The position numbers and the translations under genes were made by a program. The notes beneath the pieces were generated by a model that made no database searches, had not been told where the DNA came from, and was given only the letters and a program-made list of their open reading frames with translations. DNA of 60,418 nucleotides from Aminobacter sp. J41 (lineage in GTDB: Bacteria; Pseudomonadota; Alphaproteobacteria; Rhizobiales; Rhizobiaceae), in assembly GCF_000526635.1 (NCBI RefSeq), contig NZ_JAGL01000003.1:1-60418 (forward strand), in the 5' to 3' direction. Position 1 is the first letter of the stretch; every line of letters starts with the position of its first letter. Of the stretch, positions 45,301-55,428 are shown piece after piece.

Positions 45301-45782
45301 CGCGCTTCTTCCCGTTCCCGCTGCTGCTCGTCTCGCTGGTGCTGATGTGGCTGGCGCTGACCAGCCTCTCGCTTGGAAACCTGATCGTCGGCATCCTCGT
45401 CGCGCTGATGGCGGTGCATGGCTTTGCAGCGCTTCAACCTTCGCGTCCGAAGATCAAGAAGTGGCATCTGGTGCCAAAGCTGATCGGCGTGGTGCTGCTC
45501 GACATTCTGCGCTCCAACATCGCGGTGGCGACGATCATACTGCAGGGCCGCCGCCGGCAGCGGAAGTCCGGCTTCCTGACAATTCCGCTCGACCTGCGTG
45601 ATCCAACAGGGCTTGCTATCCTTTCTGTGATCATCACGAGCACACCGGGCACAGCCTGGATGGACTACAATTCGGCGCGTGGTGAGGTGCTTCTGCACGT
45701 CTTCGACCTCGTCGATGAGGCGGACTGGCTCGATACCATCAAGAACCGGTACGAGCATCTGCTGCGGGAGATCTTCGAATGA
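45297..45782 (+). CDS. mrpE: Mrp antiporter subunit E
   Basis: A 161-residue protein with two N-terminal membrane segments (about 7-42) and a cytoplasmic part containing TIPLDLRDPTGLAILSVIITSTPGTAWMDY, the MrpE hallmark. Overlaps mrpD and mrpF by 4 bp each. Confidence 0.93.
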   Translation: MTRFFPFPLLLVSLVLMWLALTSLSLGNLIVGILVALMAVHGFAALQPSRPKIKKWHLVPKLIGVVLLDILRSNIAVATIILQGRRRQRKSGFLTIPLDLRDPTGLAILSVIITSTPGTAWMDYNSARGEVLLHVFDLVDEADWLDTIKNRYEHLLREIFE

Positions 45783-46060
45783 GCGAGATGATCGTTGTAT
45801 TCGCGGTCTGGGTTGCGCACGGCGCGCTCGCGCTTGCTATGATTTTCGCAATGGCGCGGATGATGCGGGGCCCGCGCGCGCAGGACCGCGTGCTCGGCCT
45901 CGACACGCTCTACGTGAACTCGATGCTGCAGCTGCTGGTATTCGGCATCCGCACCGGAAGCACCTTCTATTTCGAAGCCGCCCTTATCATCGGCGTCCTT
46001 GGATTCGTGGCGACGGCAGCACTGGCAAAGTTCCTCATGCGCGGCGAGGTGATCGAATGA
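45779..46060 (+). CDS. mrpF: Mrp antiporter subunit F
   Basis: A 93-residue three-helix membrane protein with MMRGPRAQDRVLGLDTLYVNSM, the MrpF signature, and a GFVATAALAKFLMRGEVIE end. ATG overlaps the mrpE stop; the stop overlaps mrpG. Confidence 0.93.
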   Translation: MSEMIVVFAVWVAHGALALAMIFAMARMMRGPRAQDRVLGLDTLYVNSMLQLLVFGIRTGSTFYFEAALIIGVLGFVATAALAKFLMRGEVIE

Positions 46061-46476
46061 GCATGCCTCACGCCGCTAACCTGCCGCTCTGGGCGGCGAT
46101 CCTGGTCGCCGCGTTCCTGGTGATCGGCGCCGGCCTGACGCTGATCGGTTCGTTCGGCTTCTGGCGCCTGCGTTCGTTCTACGACCGGGTGCATGCGCCC
46201 ACCCTTGGCACAAGCTGGGGCACGGGCGGGATTGTCTTCGCGTCGATGATCTACTTCACCGTTCTTGAATTGCGACCAGTGGTGCACGAAATCTTGATCG
46301 GCATTTTCGTGACGGTCACGATGCCGGTGACGCTGATGCTGCTTGCCCGTGCGGCCATCTACCGTGATCGCGCCGAGCAGAATCCGGACGTGCCGGTGAT
46401 GGAACCAGCGCGAGCAAGGCTGGAAGAAGCGTCGACGGGCAGCGAGACCGGTAGCCGTCTGCAGAATGGGATCTAG
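46057..46476 (+). CDS. mrpG: Mrp antiporter subunit G
   Basis: A 139-residue three-helix membrane protein with LIGSFGFWRLRSFYDRVHAPTLGTSWGTGGIVFAS, the MrpG signature, and a soluble C-terminal tail of about 35 residues. ATG 46057 lies in the mrpF stop overlap. It completes the A(B)-C-D-E-F-G set, so the complex should be functional. Role: Na+ or K+ extrusion driven by proton entry, important for pH and salt tolerance. Confidence 0.93.
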   Translation: MSMPHAANLPLWAAILVAAFLVIGAGLTLIGSFGFWRLRSFYDRVHAPTLGTSWGTGGIVFASMIYFTVLELRPVVHEILIGIFVTVTMPVTLMLLARAAIYRDRAEQNPDVPVMEPARARLEEASTGSETGSRLQNGI

Positions 46477-46547
46477 ATGATTCCACATGGCCGGTCGGGA
46501 CGCCGCAGCGGCACTGATCTGCCTGTGGCTTCGTCGGGGAGGGCGAT

Positions 46548-47279
46548 ATGCAGTCCATCACTCGCCACATCATCACCGGAGTCCTGACGATCATCCCGCT
46601 CGGGGTGACGGCCTGGATTGTCTCGTTCGTGGTGGATATGCTGGTGTGGGCCGGACGTCCCGCAACCTTCGCACTGGCGGGTGTGTTGCATCCGACCATG
46701 CCCGAGGTGGCGGAGCTGTTACTTGCCGGCTGGTTCCAGTCCGGCGTCGCCCTGGTGCTCGCGCTTCTCTTTCTCTTCCTTCTCGGCAAGACCTCTAACG
46801 CCGTGGTCGGACGACGTGTGCTGCGCGCGCTGGACAGGCTGGTCGAGCGCCTCCCGTTTGCTCGGACCGTCTATGGTGCGACCCAGACCTTGATCCGCTC
46901 GCTGGGCGGCGACGGAACGCCCACCGGACAGCGCGTTGTTCTGATCGAGTTTCCCTCCGAAAGCATGCGCGCCGTCGGCATCGTGACGCGCATCTTTCCG
47001 GAAAGCGAGCATCACCCGGAACTTGCGGCCGTCTATGTGCCGACGACGCCGAACCCGACGTCAGGCTTTGTCGAGCTCGTTCCGACGTCACGCCTCGTCT
47101 GGCTTGACTGGACCAAGAACGACGCCATGGCCTTCATCGTCTCGGGCGGTTCGATGGCCCCTGAAAACGTTCCGCTCAGCTGGCCCCAGCTGAACCAGAA
47201 CGTCGTTATTCCTGATGCTGCACTAGCTGTGAGCGCTCAAAGCCGAGCACGACGAACAGAGCCATCACAAACGGGATGA
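46548..47279 (+). CDS. DUF502 family membrane protein
   Basis: A 243-residue protein with two N-terminal membrane segments (about 5-30 and 60-85). A soluble domain follows with the DUF502 pattern: VVLIEFPSESMRAVGIVTR, VYVPTTPNPTSGFVELVP and FIVSGGSMAPENV. Function unknown. ATG 46548 has gggagg upstream. The 3' end overlaps the convergent flippase-like gene by 74 bp. Confidence 0.85.
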   Translation: MQSITRHIITGVLTIIPLGVTAWIVSFVVDMLVWAGRPATFALAGVLHPTMPEVAELLLAGWFQSGVALVLALLFLFLLGKTSNAVVGRRVLRALDRLVERLPFARTVYGATQTLIRSLGGDGTPTGQRVVLIEFPSESMRAVGIVTRIFPESEHHPELAAVYVPTTPNPTSGFVELVPTSRLVWLDWTKNDAMAFIVSGGSMAPENVPLSWPQLNQNVVIPDAALAVSAQSRARRTEPSQTG

Positions 47280-48147
47280 TCAGGTAGAGTAGGCGAAACA
47301 CCAGCAGGGCCGCCAGCACGTCCGCCGGATCCATTTCCGACAGCCCCGTGATGAAGACCAGTTCGAGCACGCCAAGGCCGCCTGGCGCATGCGAGATCAG
47401 CGCCGCCGAAAAGGAGATCAGGAAGATACCGAGCACGACGATGTAGCCGGGGTTTCCCGCCTCCGGCAGTGCAAAATAGATGATGGCGGCAGCACCGATC
47501 AGCTCCAGCGGCGCGATCAGGAGTTGGCGCCAGACGATCGACAGGTTCGGATAGTGGATCTCGATCTTGCCCAGCTTCAGCGGACGCAGCTTCAGCGCGC
47601 TGCCGAGAACGTAAAGCCCAACGATTGCCAGCAGCGCCATACCGGTCGCCGAAGTTGCCGACACGGGCAGCACGTCAACGAAACGCTCGGTCAGTTCCGG
47701 CTCAAGGATCAGCACGATTCCCGTCAGCATCAGGGTGCCAAGGGCGAATGTGAACGAGCAGAACGCCACCAGCACGCCGACTTCGGCCGCGCTCAAACCC
47801 TTGGCGGAGTAGGCGCGGTAGCGGACGACGGAGCCCGAGAAGACAGATGCGCCAATATTGTGCGACAGCGCATAGGTCGTGAACGAGCAGACCGTCATGT
47901 AGAGCCAGCCGACGCGGCGGCGCAGGTGAAGCAGGGCCAGGTGGTCATAGCCGGCAAGAGCGGCGTAGGCGAGGAGGGTCGCACCGATCGAAAGAAGCCA
48001 GTGGCGTATCGTTATAGCTGTCAGGCTGTCCCAAAGCTCATCGAGTGAGAGACCTCGAAGCTCGTGGTAGAGAAGCCAGATCGAAAACGCGACGGCTCCA
48101 ACTCCGACCACAGGCCAAAAATACTTGCTCACATACTTCACCGGCAC
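47206..48147 (-). CDS. UPF0104/lysylphosphatidylglycerol synthase transmembrane family protein
   Basis: A 313-residue membrane protein with about eight helices, matching the flippase domain of MprF (LPG synthase TM region) but lacking the C-terminal aminoacyl transferase. Motifs: NIGASVFSGSVVRYRAYSAKGLSAAEVG, the VLGIFLISFSAALISHAPGGLGVLELVF segment and FRLLYLIIPFVMALF. Likely moves a lipid or small amphiphile, substrate unknown. Convergent with DUF502, overlapping it by 74 bp. Confidence 0.85.
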   Translation of the reverse strand: MPVKYVSKYFWPVVGVGAVAFSIWLLYHELRGLSLDELWDSLTAITIRHWLLSIGATLLAYAALAGYDHLALLHLRRRVGWLYMTVCSFTTYALSHNIGASVFSGSVVRYRAYSAKGLSAAEVGVLVAFCSFTFALGTLMLTGIVLILEPELTERFVDVLPVSATSATGMALLAIVGLYVLGSALKLRPLKLGKIEIHYPNLSIVWRQLLIAPLELIGAAAIIYFALPEAGNPGYIVVLGIFLISFSAALISHAPGGLGVLELVFITGLSEMDPADVLAALLVFRLLYLIIPFVMALFVVLGFERSQLVQHQE

Positions 48148-48437
48148 CTATCCCCTTCAGTGGCGAGCCGTCCGTCAACCGCCGCCACGCCCCGTTTCCC
48201 CGGAGGTCGCCAAGCGACCGATTCTTATGGTTGGCCCCGGCATTCAGCCTGAGAAACCGGGACGTCGTGAACGGCGACGGAAGGCGAGGGAACCCTCGTG
48301 AATCCTCACCGCCACCCTGAGTAACATAGCGGGATTTCGGGAGATGAAAGGGAAAAAGCGCCTCTGTCAGGACGCCCGCGTGCATTTTTCGCAGCTGACC
48401 AGCGGGAGCCTGAGGGCAGCTAAAACGCAGGGTTGCG
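48148..48437. other. intergenic stretch upstream of the UPF0104 gene and downstream of moeA
   Basis: 290 bp without a credible gene. A minus-strand frame of 115 codons spans it but has an atypical composition and extends into the UPF0104 coding sequence. A short terminator for moeA sits at the right end. Otherwise I see nothing of note. Confidence 0.5.
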
Positions 48438-48438
48438 T
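48425..48438 (-). terminator. short terminator of moeA
   Basis: acgca / tgcgt stem of 5 bp with a GGGT loop, touching the moeA stop and followed on the minus strand by tttta. Weak. Confidence 0.35.
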
Positions 48439-49655
48439 CAGCGCAGCATCAGCACCTTGCAGGGGGCTCCGGCGTCGGCCGGAGGAGCATGCGGCTCACG
48501 GATGATCAGCGCATTGGCTTCCGCGAGCGTCTTCAGCATCGACGAATCCTGCGTCGGGAACGGGGTCGCAACCAACTGATCGCCATGATGCTCGGCGCTC
48601 GCCACGACAGCGCGGACATAATCGCGACGCGACTCGTTTGCCCCCATTGGTGTGCCAAGGACCGCGCTGCGGATATCGTGCTCGTAGGCCTGGCCGGTGA
48701 GGGCGGCGACGAGCGGTTTCAGGAACAGATGCCCGCAGACGATGCTCGAGACGGGATTGCCCGGAAGGCCCAGCACGCGCAGTTCGCCGAGGCGGCCGTA
48801 CATCAGCGGCTTGCCCGGACGCATGGCGATCTTCCAGAAGTCGAGTTCCATGCCGGCGGCACCGAGCGCGTCCTTGACGAGGTCATGGTCGCCAACAGAT
48901 GCCCCGCCAAGAGTGACGAGAACGTCCGCTCCGGACTCCCGGGCGCGACGAATCGCGTCATCCAGCGCGCCGAGATCGTCGCTGACGATACCAAGGTCGA
49001 TCGAGCGTCCGCCTGCTTGCTGTACCAGCGCCATGATGGCGTAGGTGTTCGAGGCGACGATCTGGTCAGGGCCGGGCGTTGCGCCGGGTGCAACGAGTTC
49101 GGTGCCAGTGGCAAGGATTGCCACGACCGGCTTTCTGGCGACGTCGAGCACCGGATGATTGGCTGCTGCAGCAAGCGCCAGGGCGGCGGCGTCGAGAACA
49201 CGTCCCGCTGCCAGCAGCTTCTCGCCTTCGGAAAAGTCGAGACCCGCCTTGCGGATGTGCCTGCCGCGTGCGGTGGCTTCCATCGCTTCGATCCGCCCGT
49301 CCTCATGGACGATCGCATCTTCCTGCAGCAGGACGGTGTCGGCGCCCTCCGGCACCGGTGCGCCGGTAAAGATGCGGACGGCTTCACCCGGCTGCAGCGT
49401 TCCTGAAAAGCGTTTCCCGGCGACAGATTCGCCTGCCGGACGGAGATAGGCCGGGAGCGTGGCAATGTCTTCTGCTCGGACGGCATAGCCATCCATGGCC
49501 GATGCAGGGAAGGGCGGCTGGGTGCGCCGCGCATGGAGGTCGGAGGCGAGAACTCGGCCAACCGCTTCGGCCAGCGACACCTGCTCCGAGCCAAGCGGTT
49601 CTACGCCGGCCAGAAGCCTCTGCAGTGCCTCGTCAACCGGTAGAAGCTGCGCCAT
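48438..49655 (-). CDS. moeA: molybdopterin molybdenumtransferase MoeA
   Basis: Inserts molybdate into adenylylated molybdopterin. The 405-residue protein has the domain III MoCF pattern: VAILATGTELVAPG (about 184-197), SGADVLVTLGGASVGDHDLVKDAL (about 240-263, the SVGDHD loop being the active site) and the LPGNPVSSIV segment near 300. It follows moaC by one base on the same strand in the trpC-moaC-moeA run. Confidence 0.95.
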   Translation of the reverse strand: MAQLLPVDEALQRLLAGVEPLGSEQVSLAEAVGRVLASDLHARRTQPPFPASAMDGYAVRAEDIATLPAYLRPAGESVAGKRFSGTLQPGEAVRIFTGAPVPEGADTVLLQEDAIVHEDGRIEAMEATARGRHIRKAGLDFSEGEKLLAAGRVLDAAALALAAAANHPVLDVARKPVVAILATGTELVAPGATPGPDQIVASNTYAIMALVQQAGGRSIDLGIVSDDLGALDDAIRRARESGADVLVTLGGASVGDHDLVKDALGAAGMELDFWKIAMRPGKPLMYGRLGELRVLGLPGNPVSSIVCGHLFLKPLVAALTGQAYEHDIRSAVLGTPMGANESRRDYVRAVVASAEHHGDQLVATPFPTQDSSMLKTLAEANALIIREPHAPPADAGAPCKVLMLR

Positions 49656-49656
49656 T

Positions 49657-50142
49657 TCACTCGTTCTCCGCGCGGCGGAAGTCGCCCGACTTGCCGCCTG
49701 TCTTCTCCATCAGGCGGATGTCGGAAATGACCATCGCCTTGTCGACGGCCTTTGCCATGTCATAGATCGTCAGGCACGCCACCGACACGGCGGTAAGCGC
49801 TTCCATCTCGACGCCGGTCTTGCCGCTGACGCGCGCAAGCGCCGTGACCCGTAGGCCCGGCAGGGCGTCATCAGGCTCGATCTCGACCGCGACCTTGTTA
49901 AGGAGGAGCGGATGGCAGAGCGGGATCAGCTCGTGCGTCTTCTTGGCCGCCATGATGCCGGCAATGCGCGCTGCGCCAAGCACGTCACCCTTCTTTGCGT
50001 CGCCCGCCAGGATCGTGTCGAGCGTCTCGCGCTTCATGATGACCGAGCCCTCGGCTACGGCAGTGCGGACCGTCTCCGCCTTGTCTCCAACGTCGACCAT
50101 GTTGGCCTCGCCGGATGCGCCGAGGTGGGTCAGCTTGCTCAT
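49657..50142 (-). CDS. moaC: cyclic pyranopterin monophosphate synthase MoaC
   Basis: Converts the MoaA product to cyclic pyranopterin monophosphate. The 161-residue protein has [23 protein letters not shown], the [13 protein letters not shown] motif and [26 protein letters not shown], all diagnostic. ATG 50142 gives MSKLTHL; it lies just after the trpC stop (1-bp gap). Confidence 0.96.
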   Translation of the reverse strand: MSKLTHLGASGEANMVDVGDKAETVRTAVAEGSVIMKRETLDTILAGDAKKGDVLGAARIAGIMAAKKTHELIPLCHPLLLNKVAVEIEPDDALPGLRVTALARVSGKTGVEMEALTAVSVACLTIYDMAKAVDKAMVISDIRLMEKTGGKSGDFRRAENE

Positions 50143-50143
50143 G

Positions 50144-50950
50144 TCACGCCGCGATCCGCTGTCCGAGCAGCGTCTGCGTGGCAAGTGTCACGTCTTCCTG
50201 GCGCATCAGGCTTTCGCCGACCAGGAAGGTCGAGATGTTGACGCGCGAAAGGCGCACGCAGTCGTCATGAGTGAAGATGCCGCTCTCACCGACGATGATC
50301 TTGTCCTGCGGGATGAGCTTTGCCAACCGTTCAGACGTTTCGAGAGACACCTCGAAGGTGCGTAGGTTGCGGTTGTTGATACCGACCAGGGGCGAGGTGA
50401 GGGACCTGAGCGCACGCTCAAGCTCTTCCTCGTCATGCACCTCTATCAGCACGTCCATACCGGTCTCGAACGCCGTATCCTCGAGCGCCTTCGCCTCGTC
50501 GTCCGTCAGGCTCGCCATGATGATGAGGATCGCGTCCGCCCCCCAGCTGCGGGCCTCGTAGACCTGATATGGCTCGAACATGAAGTCCTTGCGCAGGGCA
50601 GGCAGCGAGCAGGCCTCGCGGGCGGCGGTGAGGAATTCAGGCGCGCCCTGGAACGACGGCTTGTCGGTGAGGACGGAGAGGCAAGCCGCACCACCCGCCT
50701 CGTATGCCTTTGCGAGCGCCGGGGGATCGAAATCGGGACGGATCAGGCCCTTGGAGGGGCTCGCCTTCTTGATCTCGGCGATGAGCGCGAAGGCGCCATG
50801 CGCGTGCTTGGCCTCCAGTGCCTTACGAAAGCCGCGGGCAGGGGCGACGTCGGCAGCACGAGCCTTGACCTCAGCGAGCGGAAGGGCTGCCTTCGCGGCA
50901 GCGATTTCCTCGCGCTTGTAGGCTTCGATCTTGCGCAGGATGTCAGTCAT
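50144..50950 (-). CDS. trpC: indole-3-glycerol phosphate synthase
   Basis: Tryptophan synthesis, ring closure of CdRP to indoleglycerol phosphate. The 268-residue TIM barrel has [12 protein letters not shown] (catalytic Lys), [43 protein letters not shown] and [12 protein letters not shown], then VGESGI. ATG overlaps the trpD stop by 4 bp. Confidence 0.97.
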   Translation of the reverse strand: MTDILRKIEAYKREEIAAAKAALPLAEVKARAADVAPARGFRKALEAKHAHGAFALIAEIKKASPSKGLIRPDFDPPALAKAYEAGGAACLSVLTDKPSFQGAPEFLTAAREACSLPALRKDFMFEPYQVYEARSWGADAILIIMASLTDDEAKALEDTAFETGMDVLIEVHDEEELERALRSLTSPLVGINNRNLRTFEVSLETSERLAKLIPQDKIIVGESGIFTHDDCVRLSRVNISTFLVGESLMRQEDVTLATQTLLGQRIAA

Positions 50951-51969
50951 GCCTTGGCGCTCCGGTTCGACACCTCTATCAGCTTTTCGAGCTTTGCCTG
51001 TGCAGCGCCGCTGTCGATGGCCTCTGTTGCGAGCCTGATTCCTTCATTGAGGTCGACAGCCTTCGCGGCCACGACCAGCGCGGCAGCGGCGTTTAGCACC
51101 GCGATATCACGATACGGGCACTTCTCACCTGCGAGAACCCCGCGCAGCGCCTTCGCATTGTGCTCGGCATCGGCGCCCTTGAGGTCGGCTGGCGTTACGC
51201 GCGCCAGACCAACCTCTTCCGGCGTTACCTCGAAGATGCGAATCTGGCCGTCGCGGACCTCTGCTACCTGCGTTGTACCGGCCGTGGTCATCTCATCCAG
51301 GCCCTCGCCATGGACAACCCATGCAGACGTCGCGCCAAGGCCCTTCAGCACCTCGGCGATCGGCACCACCCATTGCGGCGAGAACACGCCGACCAGCTGC
51401 CTGGTTACGCCTGCCGGGTTGGCCAGCGGTCCGAGGAGATTGAAGATCGTGCGCGTACCGAGTTCAACGCGGCTCGGCCCCACATGGCGCATCGCCGAAT
51501 GGTGGGCCGGTGCGAACATGAAGCCGACGCCGGCTTGGTAGATGCACTCGGATATCGCGTCGGGGCCGATCTCGATGTTGACGCCAAGCGCCGCAAGCGC
51601 ATCGGCCGCGCCTGACTTGGAGGAGAGGGCGCGGTTGCCATGCTTGGCAACAGGAACGCCTGCGCCGGCCGCGATGAACGCCGCGCAGGTCGAGACGTTG
51701 TAGGAGCCCGAAGCATCGCCGCCGGTGCCGACGATGTCGACGGCATCGGCTGGCGCCTTCACCGGCAGCATCTTTGCGCGCATCGTCGCGACCGCACCGG
51801 AGATTTCGTCGACGGTTTCACCACGGGTGCGCAGCGCCATCAGGAAGCCGCCGATCTGGCTCGGCGTTGCCTCGCCCGACATCATGATGTCGAAGGCGTC
51901 GCGCGCTTCCTCGAAGGTCAGCGGCTGCCCGTTGGCCACCTTGGCAATGTGCGCCTTGAAATCGCTCAT
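50947..51969 (-). CDS. trpD: anthranilate phosphoribosyltransferase
   Basis: Transfers phosphoribose to anthranilate. The 340-residue protein shows [17 protein letters not shown] (PRPP loop), [16 protein letters not shown], and [12 protein letters not shown]. Overlaps trpC by 4 bp. No trpE or trpG nearby, as usual in Rhizobiales where trpE(G) is separate. It follows ppiD by 11 bp on the same strand. Confidence 0.97.
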   Translation of the reverse strand: MSDFKAHIAKVANGQPLTFEEARDAFDIMMSGEATPSQIGGFLMALRTRGETVDEISGAVATMRAKMLPVKAPADAVDIVGTGGDASGSYNVSTCAAFIAAGAGVPVAKHGNRALSSKSGAADALAALGVNIEIGPDAISECIYQAGVGFMFAPAHHSAMRHVGPSRVELGTRTIFNLLGPLANPAGVTRQLVGVFSPQWVVPIAEVLKGLGATSAWVVHGEGLDEMTTAGTTQVAEVRDGQIRIFEVTPEEVGLARVTPADLKGADAEHNAKALRGVLAGEKCPYRDIAVLNAAAALVVAAKAVDLNEGIRLATEAIDSGAAQAKLEKLIEVSNRSAKA

Positions 51970-51980
51970 CTGGCCGCCCC

Positions 51981-53867
51981 TCAGAAACTCAATGCCTGCT
52001 GAATCGCACCGCGATCAACGCTAATCGAGTACTGCCCCTGCAACTTCGCCACAAGCTGGTCGATCAGGTCATCCGAGAGACCGGCGGCAAGCGCATCCTT
52101 GGTCTGCTGGTTGATCGCTTCGGCGGTGGCATTCATCGGCTGGACGGTTTCGACGACGCGGAAGACAATCTGCGTGCCTTCTTCCGGGCCTTCGACAACG
52201 CCGCTTTCGCCGGAAGCAACGCCGAACGCCGCCGCTACACCGGCCTGGCCGATGCCTGCATCATTGGCGTCACGCTTGAGGCCGCGCCGGGTCTGCAGCT
52301 CGACGCCGAGCTCCTGCGCGATCGCCGCAAAGTCTTCACCGTCCTTTACGCGCTTCTGGATCGCAGCGGCACGCTCGCCGAGACGAACCTCGGCTTCCTG
52401 CGTGGTCCAGTCGGCAACGACCTGGTCGCGGACTTCCGCGAGTTCGCGGTCGCGGGCAGGGGTGACACCTTCGACCTCGTAGAAGAGGAAGCCGTTCGAA
52501 CCCAGCGGGATGGAGGGATTCTCGACGCCGACTTCGGTGTCGAAGGCCTCACGCAGCAGCGTGCTCGATTCCGGCAGGTCGGTCAGGATCGTGCCTTCCG
52601 GCGTCTTGCCGGCGCGGTCGACGGCCTCGATGGTGACGACTTCGAGCTGCTGGCGGGTTGCCGCTTCGCGCATCGTCTCGCCGGCGGCGCGCGCATCCTC
52701 GTAGGCGTCGTGCACTTCCATCAGGACTTCATTGGCCTCGGCAAGAGCGATTTCGCTGCGGATCTGGTCGGCGACTTCCTCGAACGGCTTGATTATGGCC
52801 GGGGTGATCTCGGTTACACGGACCAGCACCGGGCCGAAGGCGCCCTGGACGATCTCGCTGACCTCGCCCTGCTTGAGGGCAAAAGCTGCCTCGCCGATTG
52901 CCGGATCAGCAACGCGTTCCTTCTCGAAGGTCCCGAGCAGCGCGTCCTTCAGTGTCTTGCCCTGTGCGGCGACGATGTCCTCGAACGAGGTACCGGCGCG
53001 GATCTTGTCGAGCGCAGCCTCTGCCGCATCCTCGTTGGCGAAGACGATCTGCTCGATCGTACGCTTTTCCGGCGTGGTGAAGCGGGTGATGGTCTGGTCG
53101 AAGTGCTTCTTGGCATCTTCGTCGGTGACGGCGGCCGGATCGGCAATCGCCTCCGGCTCGAGCTTAACGTAGGAAATCTTGCGGTATTCCGGCGCTGCGT
53201 ATTCCGCCTTGTGCTCGTTGAAGTAGGCGTTGACCTGCTCGTCGGTTGGCGCGGGTACCGGCTCGACCAGCGAACGGTTCAGCACGACGTATTCAACGGT
53301 GCGGTCCTCACCCTGGTAGAGCGCCATCGCCTTCAGGAAGGTGTCGGGCGTCGTCAGGCCATCAGAGACCGCCTCGACGATCTGCTGGCGAATCGCAACC
53401 TGCTCGCGGTTCTTGAGGTAGTCGTTCGGCGACATGCCGACCTGGCGCAGCACCCACTCGAACTGGGCGCGGTCGAAGCGGCCGTCGGCGGTGCGGAAGG
53501 CCGGGTCCTCTGCCGTCAGCGCAGCAAGGCGGTCGCGCGACAGGCCAAGGCGCATCTCGCGAGCCTGCTCGTCGAGCACTGCGCCAGCAACGAGCTGCGC
53601 CAGCACCTGGTTGTCGACGCCGAAGGCCTGCGCCTGCTCGCGGGTCAGCGGCGCGCCGAACTGCTGCGAGAGCTGGCGGACCTGACGGTCATAGGCGAGG
53701 CGATATTCGAGGATCGAGACGCGGGTCTTGCCAACCTCGACGACGTAGGAGCCGAGCCCACCAAAGATCTGGCCGGAAATGCCCCAGACTGCAAAGCTCA
53801 GCACGAGAATGACGAGGAGCAGTTTTGAGACCCAGGTACCAGCTGCGTTTCTAAGAATGGTGAGCAT
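51981..53867 (-). CDS. ppiD: periplasmic folding chaperone PpiD (peptidyl-prolyl isomerase, SurA-like)
   Basis: Inner-membrane-anchored periplasmic chaperone. The 628-residue protein has a short N-terminal tail, one membrane helix (about 13-35, [21 protein letters not shown]), a SurA-type N domain (about 40-200), and a parvulin-like PPIase region (about 265-355, [20 protein letters not shown] to [14 protein letters not shown]). A second helical part and a C-terminal domain follow. The family is often degenerate in catalytic residues, so isomerase activity is uncertain. First gene of ppiD-trpD-trpC-moaC-moeA. Confidence 0.93.
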   Translation of the reverse strand: MLTILRNAAGTWVSKLLLVILVLSFAVWGISGQIFGGLGSYVVEVGKTRVSILEYRLAYDRQVRQLSQQFGAPLTREQAQAFGVDNQVLAQLVAGAVLDEQAREMRLGLSRDRLAALTAEDPAFRTADGRFDRAQFEWVLRQVGMSPNDYLKNREQVAIRQQIVEAVSDGLTTPDTFLKAMALYQGEDRTVEYVVLNRSLVEPVPAPTDEQVNAYFNEHKAEYAAPEYRKISYVKLEPEAIADPAAVTDEDAKKHFDQTITRFTTPEKRTIEQIVFANEDAAEAALDKIRAGTSFEDIVAAQGKTLKDALLGTFEKERVADPAIGEAAFALKQGEVSEIVQGAFGPVLVRVTEITPAIIKPFEEVADQIRSEIALAEANEVLMEVHDAYEDARAAGETMREAATRQQLEVVTIEAVDRAGKTPEGTILTDLPESSTLLREAFDTEVGVENPSIPLGSNGFLFYEVEGVTPARDRELAEVRDQVVADWTTQEAEVRLGERAAAIQKRVKDGEDFAAIAQELGVELQTRRGLKRDANDAGIGQAGVAAAFGVASGESGVVEGPEEGTQIVFRVVETVQPMNATAEAINQQTKDALAAGLSDDLIDQLVAKLQGQYSISVDRGAIQQALSF

Positions 53868-54009
53868 GTCGTTTCCCGGTTAGTGCCTAATACCGAGCGG
53901 AATGGCCGCGCTTCGGCAATACCGTCCTTCCCCGCCGGTGTCGATTGCTTTGTGTTCTGATTTTGATAGGAAAGCCCGGCGTCACCGCCAATTGAAGGGA
54001 TTATGCTCG

Positions 54010-54774
54010 ATGACACCCGGAATTCGTCCGCTCGTGGCAGGAAACTGGAAGATGAACGGCACGAGCGCATCGCTCACGGAACTGGCCGCGATCGCCAGCG
54101 GATTTTCAGGCGGACTCGAGGCGGAAGCGGACGCGCTGATTTGCGTGCCGGCAACATTGCTGTCGCGCGCCAGCGACGTCTTGTCGAAGAGCGTGGTTCG
54201 CTCGGGCGGCCAGGACTGCCATGCCAACGAGTCCGGCGCGCACACCGGTGACGTCTCAGCGGAGATGCTGAAGGACGCGGGCGCGGCGTTCGTGATCGTT
54301 GGCCATTCCGAGCGCCGCACCGATCATGGCGAAACCGACGAGGTCGTTCGCGAAAAGGCATCCGCTGCCTGGCGCGCGGGTCTGGTGGCGATCATCTGCA
54401 TCGGCGAGACTGAGGCGCAACGCCGGGCAGGGGAGACGCTTGCGGTTCTTTCCCGTCAGGTCCAGGGTTCCGTACCACCCGGTGCGACCGCACAGACAAC
54501 GGTGATCGCATATGAGCCCGTCTGGGCCATCGGCACCGGCCTTACGCCGTCGGCTGCAGACGTCGAGGAAGCCCATGCCCACATCCGCGCCGAGCTTGCG
54601 AAGGTGATGGGCGACGAAGCGGCAAAGACGCGCATCCTCTATGGCGGCTCGGTGAAGCCTTCCAACGCCAGGGAACTGATGGCCGTCGCAAATGTGGATG
54701 GCGCGCTTGTCGGCGGCGCCAGCCTCAAGGCTTCGGACTTTCTTGGTATTGCGGAAGCCTACCGTTCGATATAG
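54010..54774 (+). CDS. tpiA: triosephosphate isomerase
   Basis: Interconverts DHAP and glyceraldehyde 3-phosphate. The 254-residue TIM barrel has [18 protein letters not shown] (catalytic His), [13 protein letters not shown] (catalytic Glu) and [14 protein letters not shown] 54010 starts [12 protein letters not shown]; upstream codons are not conserved. Divergent from ppiD. A weak hairpin plus ttttt at about 54800-54822 may be its terminator. Confidence 0.97.
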   Translation: MTPGIRPLVAGNWKMNGTSASLTELAAIASGFSGGLEAEADALICVPATLLSRASDVLSKSVVRSGGQDCHANESGAHTGDVSAEMLKDAGAAFVIVGHSERRTDHGETDEVVREKASAAWRAGLVAIICIGETEAQRRAGETLAVLSRQVQGSVPPGATAQTTVIAYEPVWAIGTGLTPSAADVEEAHAHIRAELAKVMGDEAAKTRILYGGSVKPSNARELMAVANVDGALVGGASLKASDFLGIAEAYRSI

Positions 54775-54931
54775 GCAGATTGCCTGACAGGTCCGCGTCG
54801 ATTTCGACGGAGGCCTTTTTGAGACGCATTGCGTCCCAATATGATTGGAAAACACGACGAAGCCGTGTAAGGAGCCGCGTGGCTGCCGCGCAAGTTTGCG
54901 CGTGGCCCGTGAACAACGCTGGAAGTGAGCC

Positions 54932-55291
54932 ATGCAGACAGTCCTTATCGTCATCCATCTGATGGTCGTCCTCGCTCTGGTCGGGGTCGTGCTCCTGCAG
55001 CGTTCGGAGGGTGGCGGTCTTGGCATCGGCGGTGGCTCCGGCTTCATGACGGCGCGCGGCGCGGCGAACGCGCTGACCCGCACCACCGCCATTCTCGCGG
55101 TCGCGTTCTTCGCGACCTCCCTGGCGCTCTCTCTGCTTGCTCGCTACCAGGAGCAGCCGGTCAACATTCTCGATCGCCTTCCGACCACGGAACAGGGCCA
55201 GTCGGGCGGCGCGGGCATTCTCGATCAGCTTGGGCCGTCGGAGACGCCGGCGGAACAGCCGGCCCAGCCGCAGGTTCCTTCGGGCCAATAA
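54932..55291 (+). CDS. secG: preprotein translocase subunit SecG
   Basis: Accessory subunit of SecYEG. The 119-residue protein has two membrane helices (about 3-22 and 53-72), with the conserved LLQRSEGGGLGIGGG segment between them and a C-terminal proline/glutamine-rich tail. Position between tpiA and pyrG is typical. Followed by a clear terminator. Confidence 0.95.
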   Translation: MQTVLIVIHLMVVLALVGVVLLQRSEGGGLGIGGGSGFMTARGAANALTRTTAILAVAFFATSLALSLLARYQEQPVNILDRLPTTEQGQSGGAGILDQLGPSETPAEQPAQPQVPSGQ

Positions 55292-55317
55292 GGTCCTGAA
55301 AGATCGATAAAAGCGCA

Positions 55318-55347
55318 GGGCCGGCGCGCGTCGGCCCTTTTCTTTTG
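55318..55347 (+). terminator. rho-independent terminator after secG
   Basis: gggccg / cggccc stem (55318-55323 with 55332-55337), 8-base GC loop, followed by ttttcttttg. 26 bp after the secG stop. Confidence 0.85.
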
Positions 55348-55428
55348 TGAAAACTTGAACAGGAAATTGCTCCCTGTGAGCATTTTTCGCTGGCGGAATC
55401 AAAACCAGAAGGCTAAGCGACGACTCCC

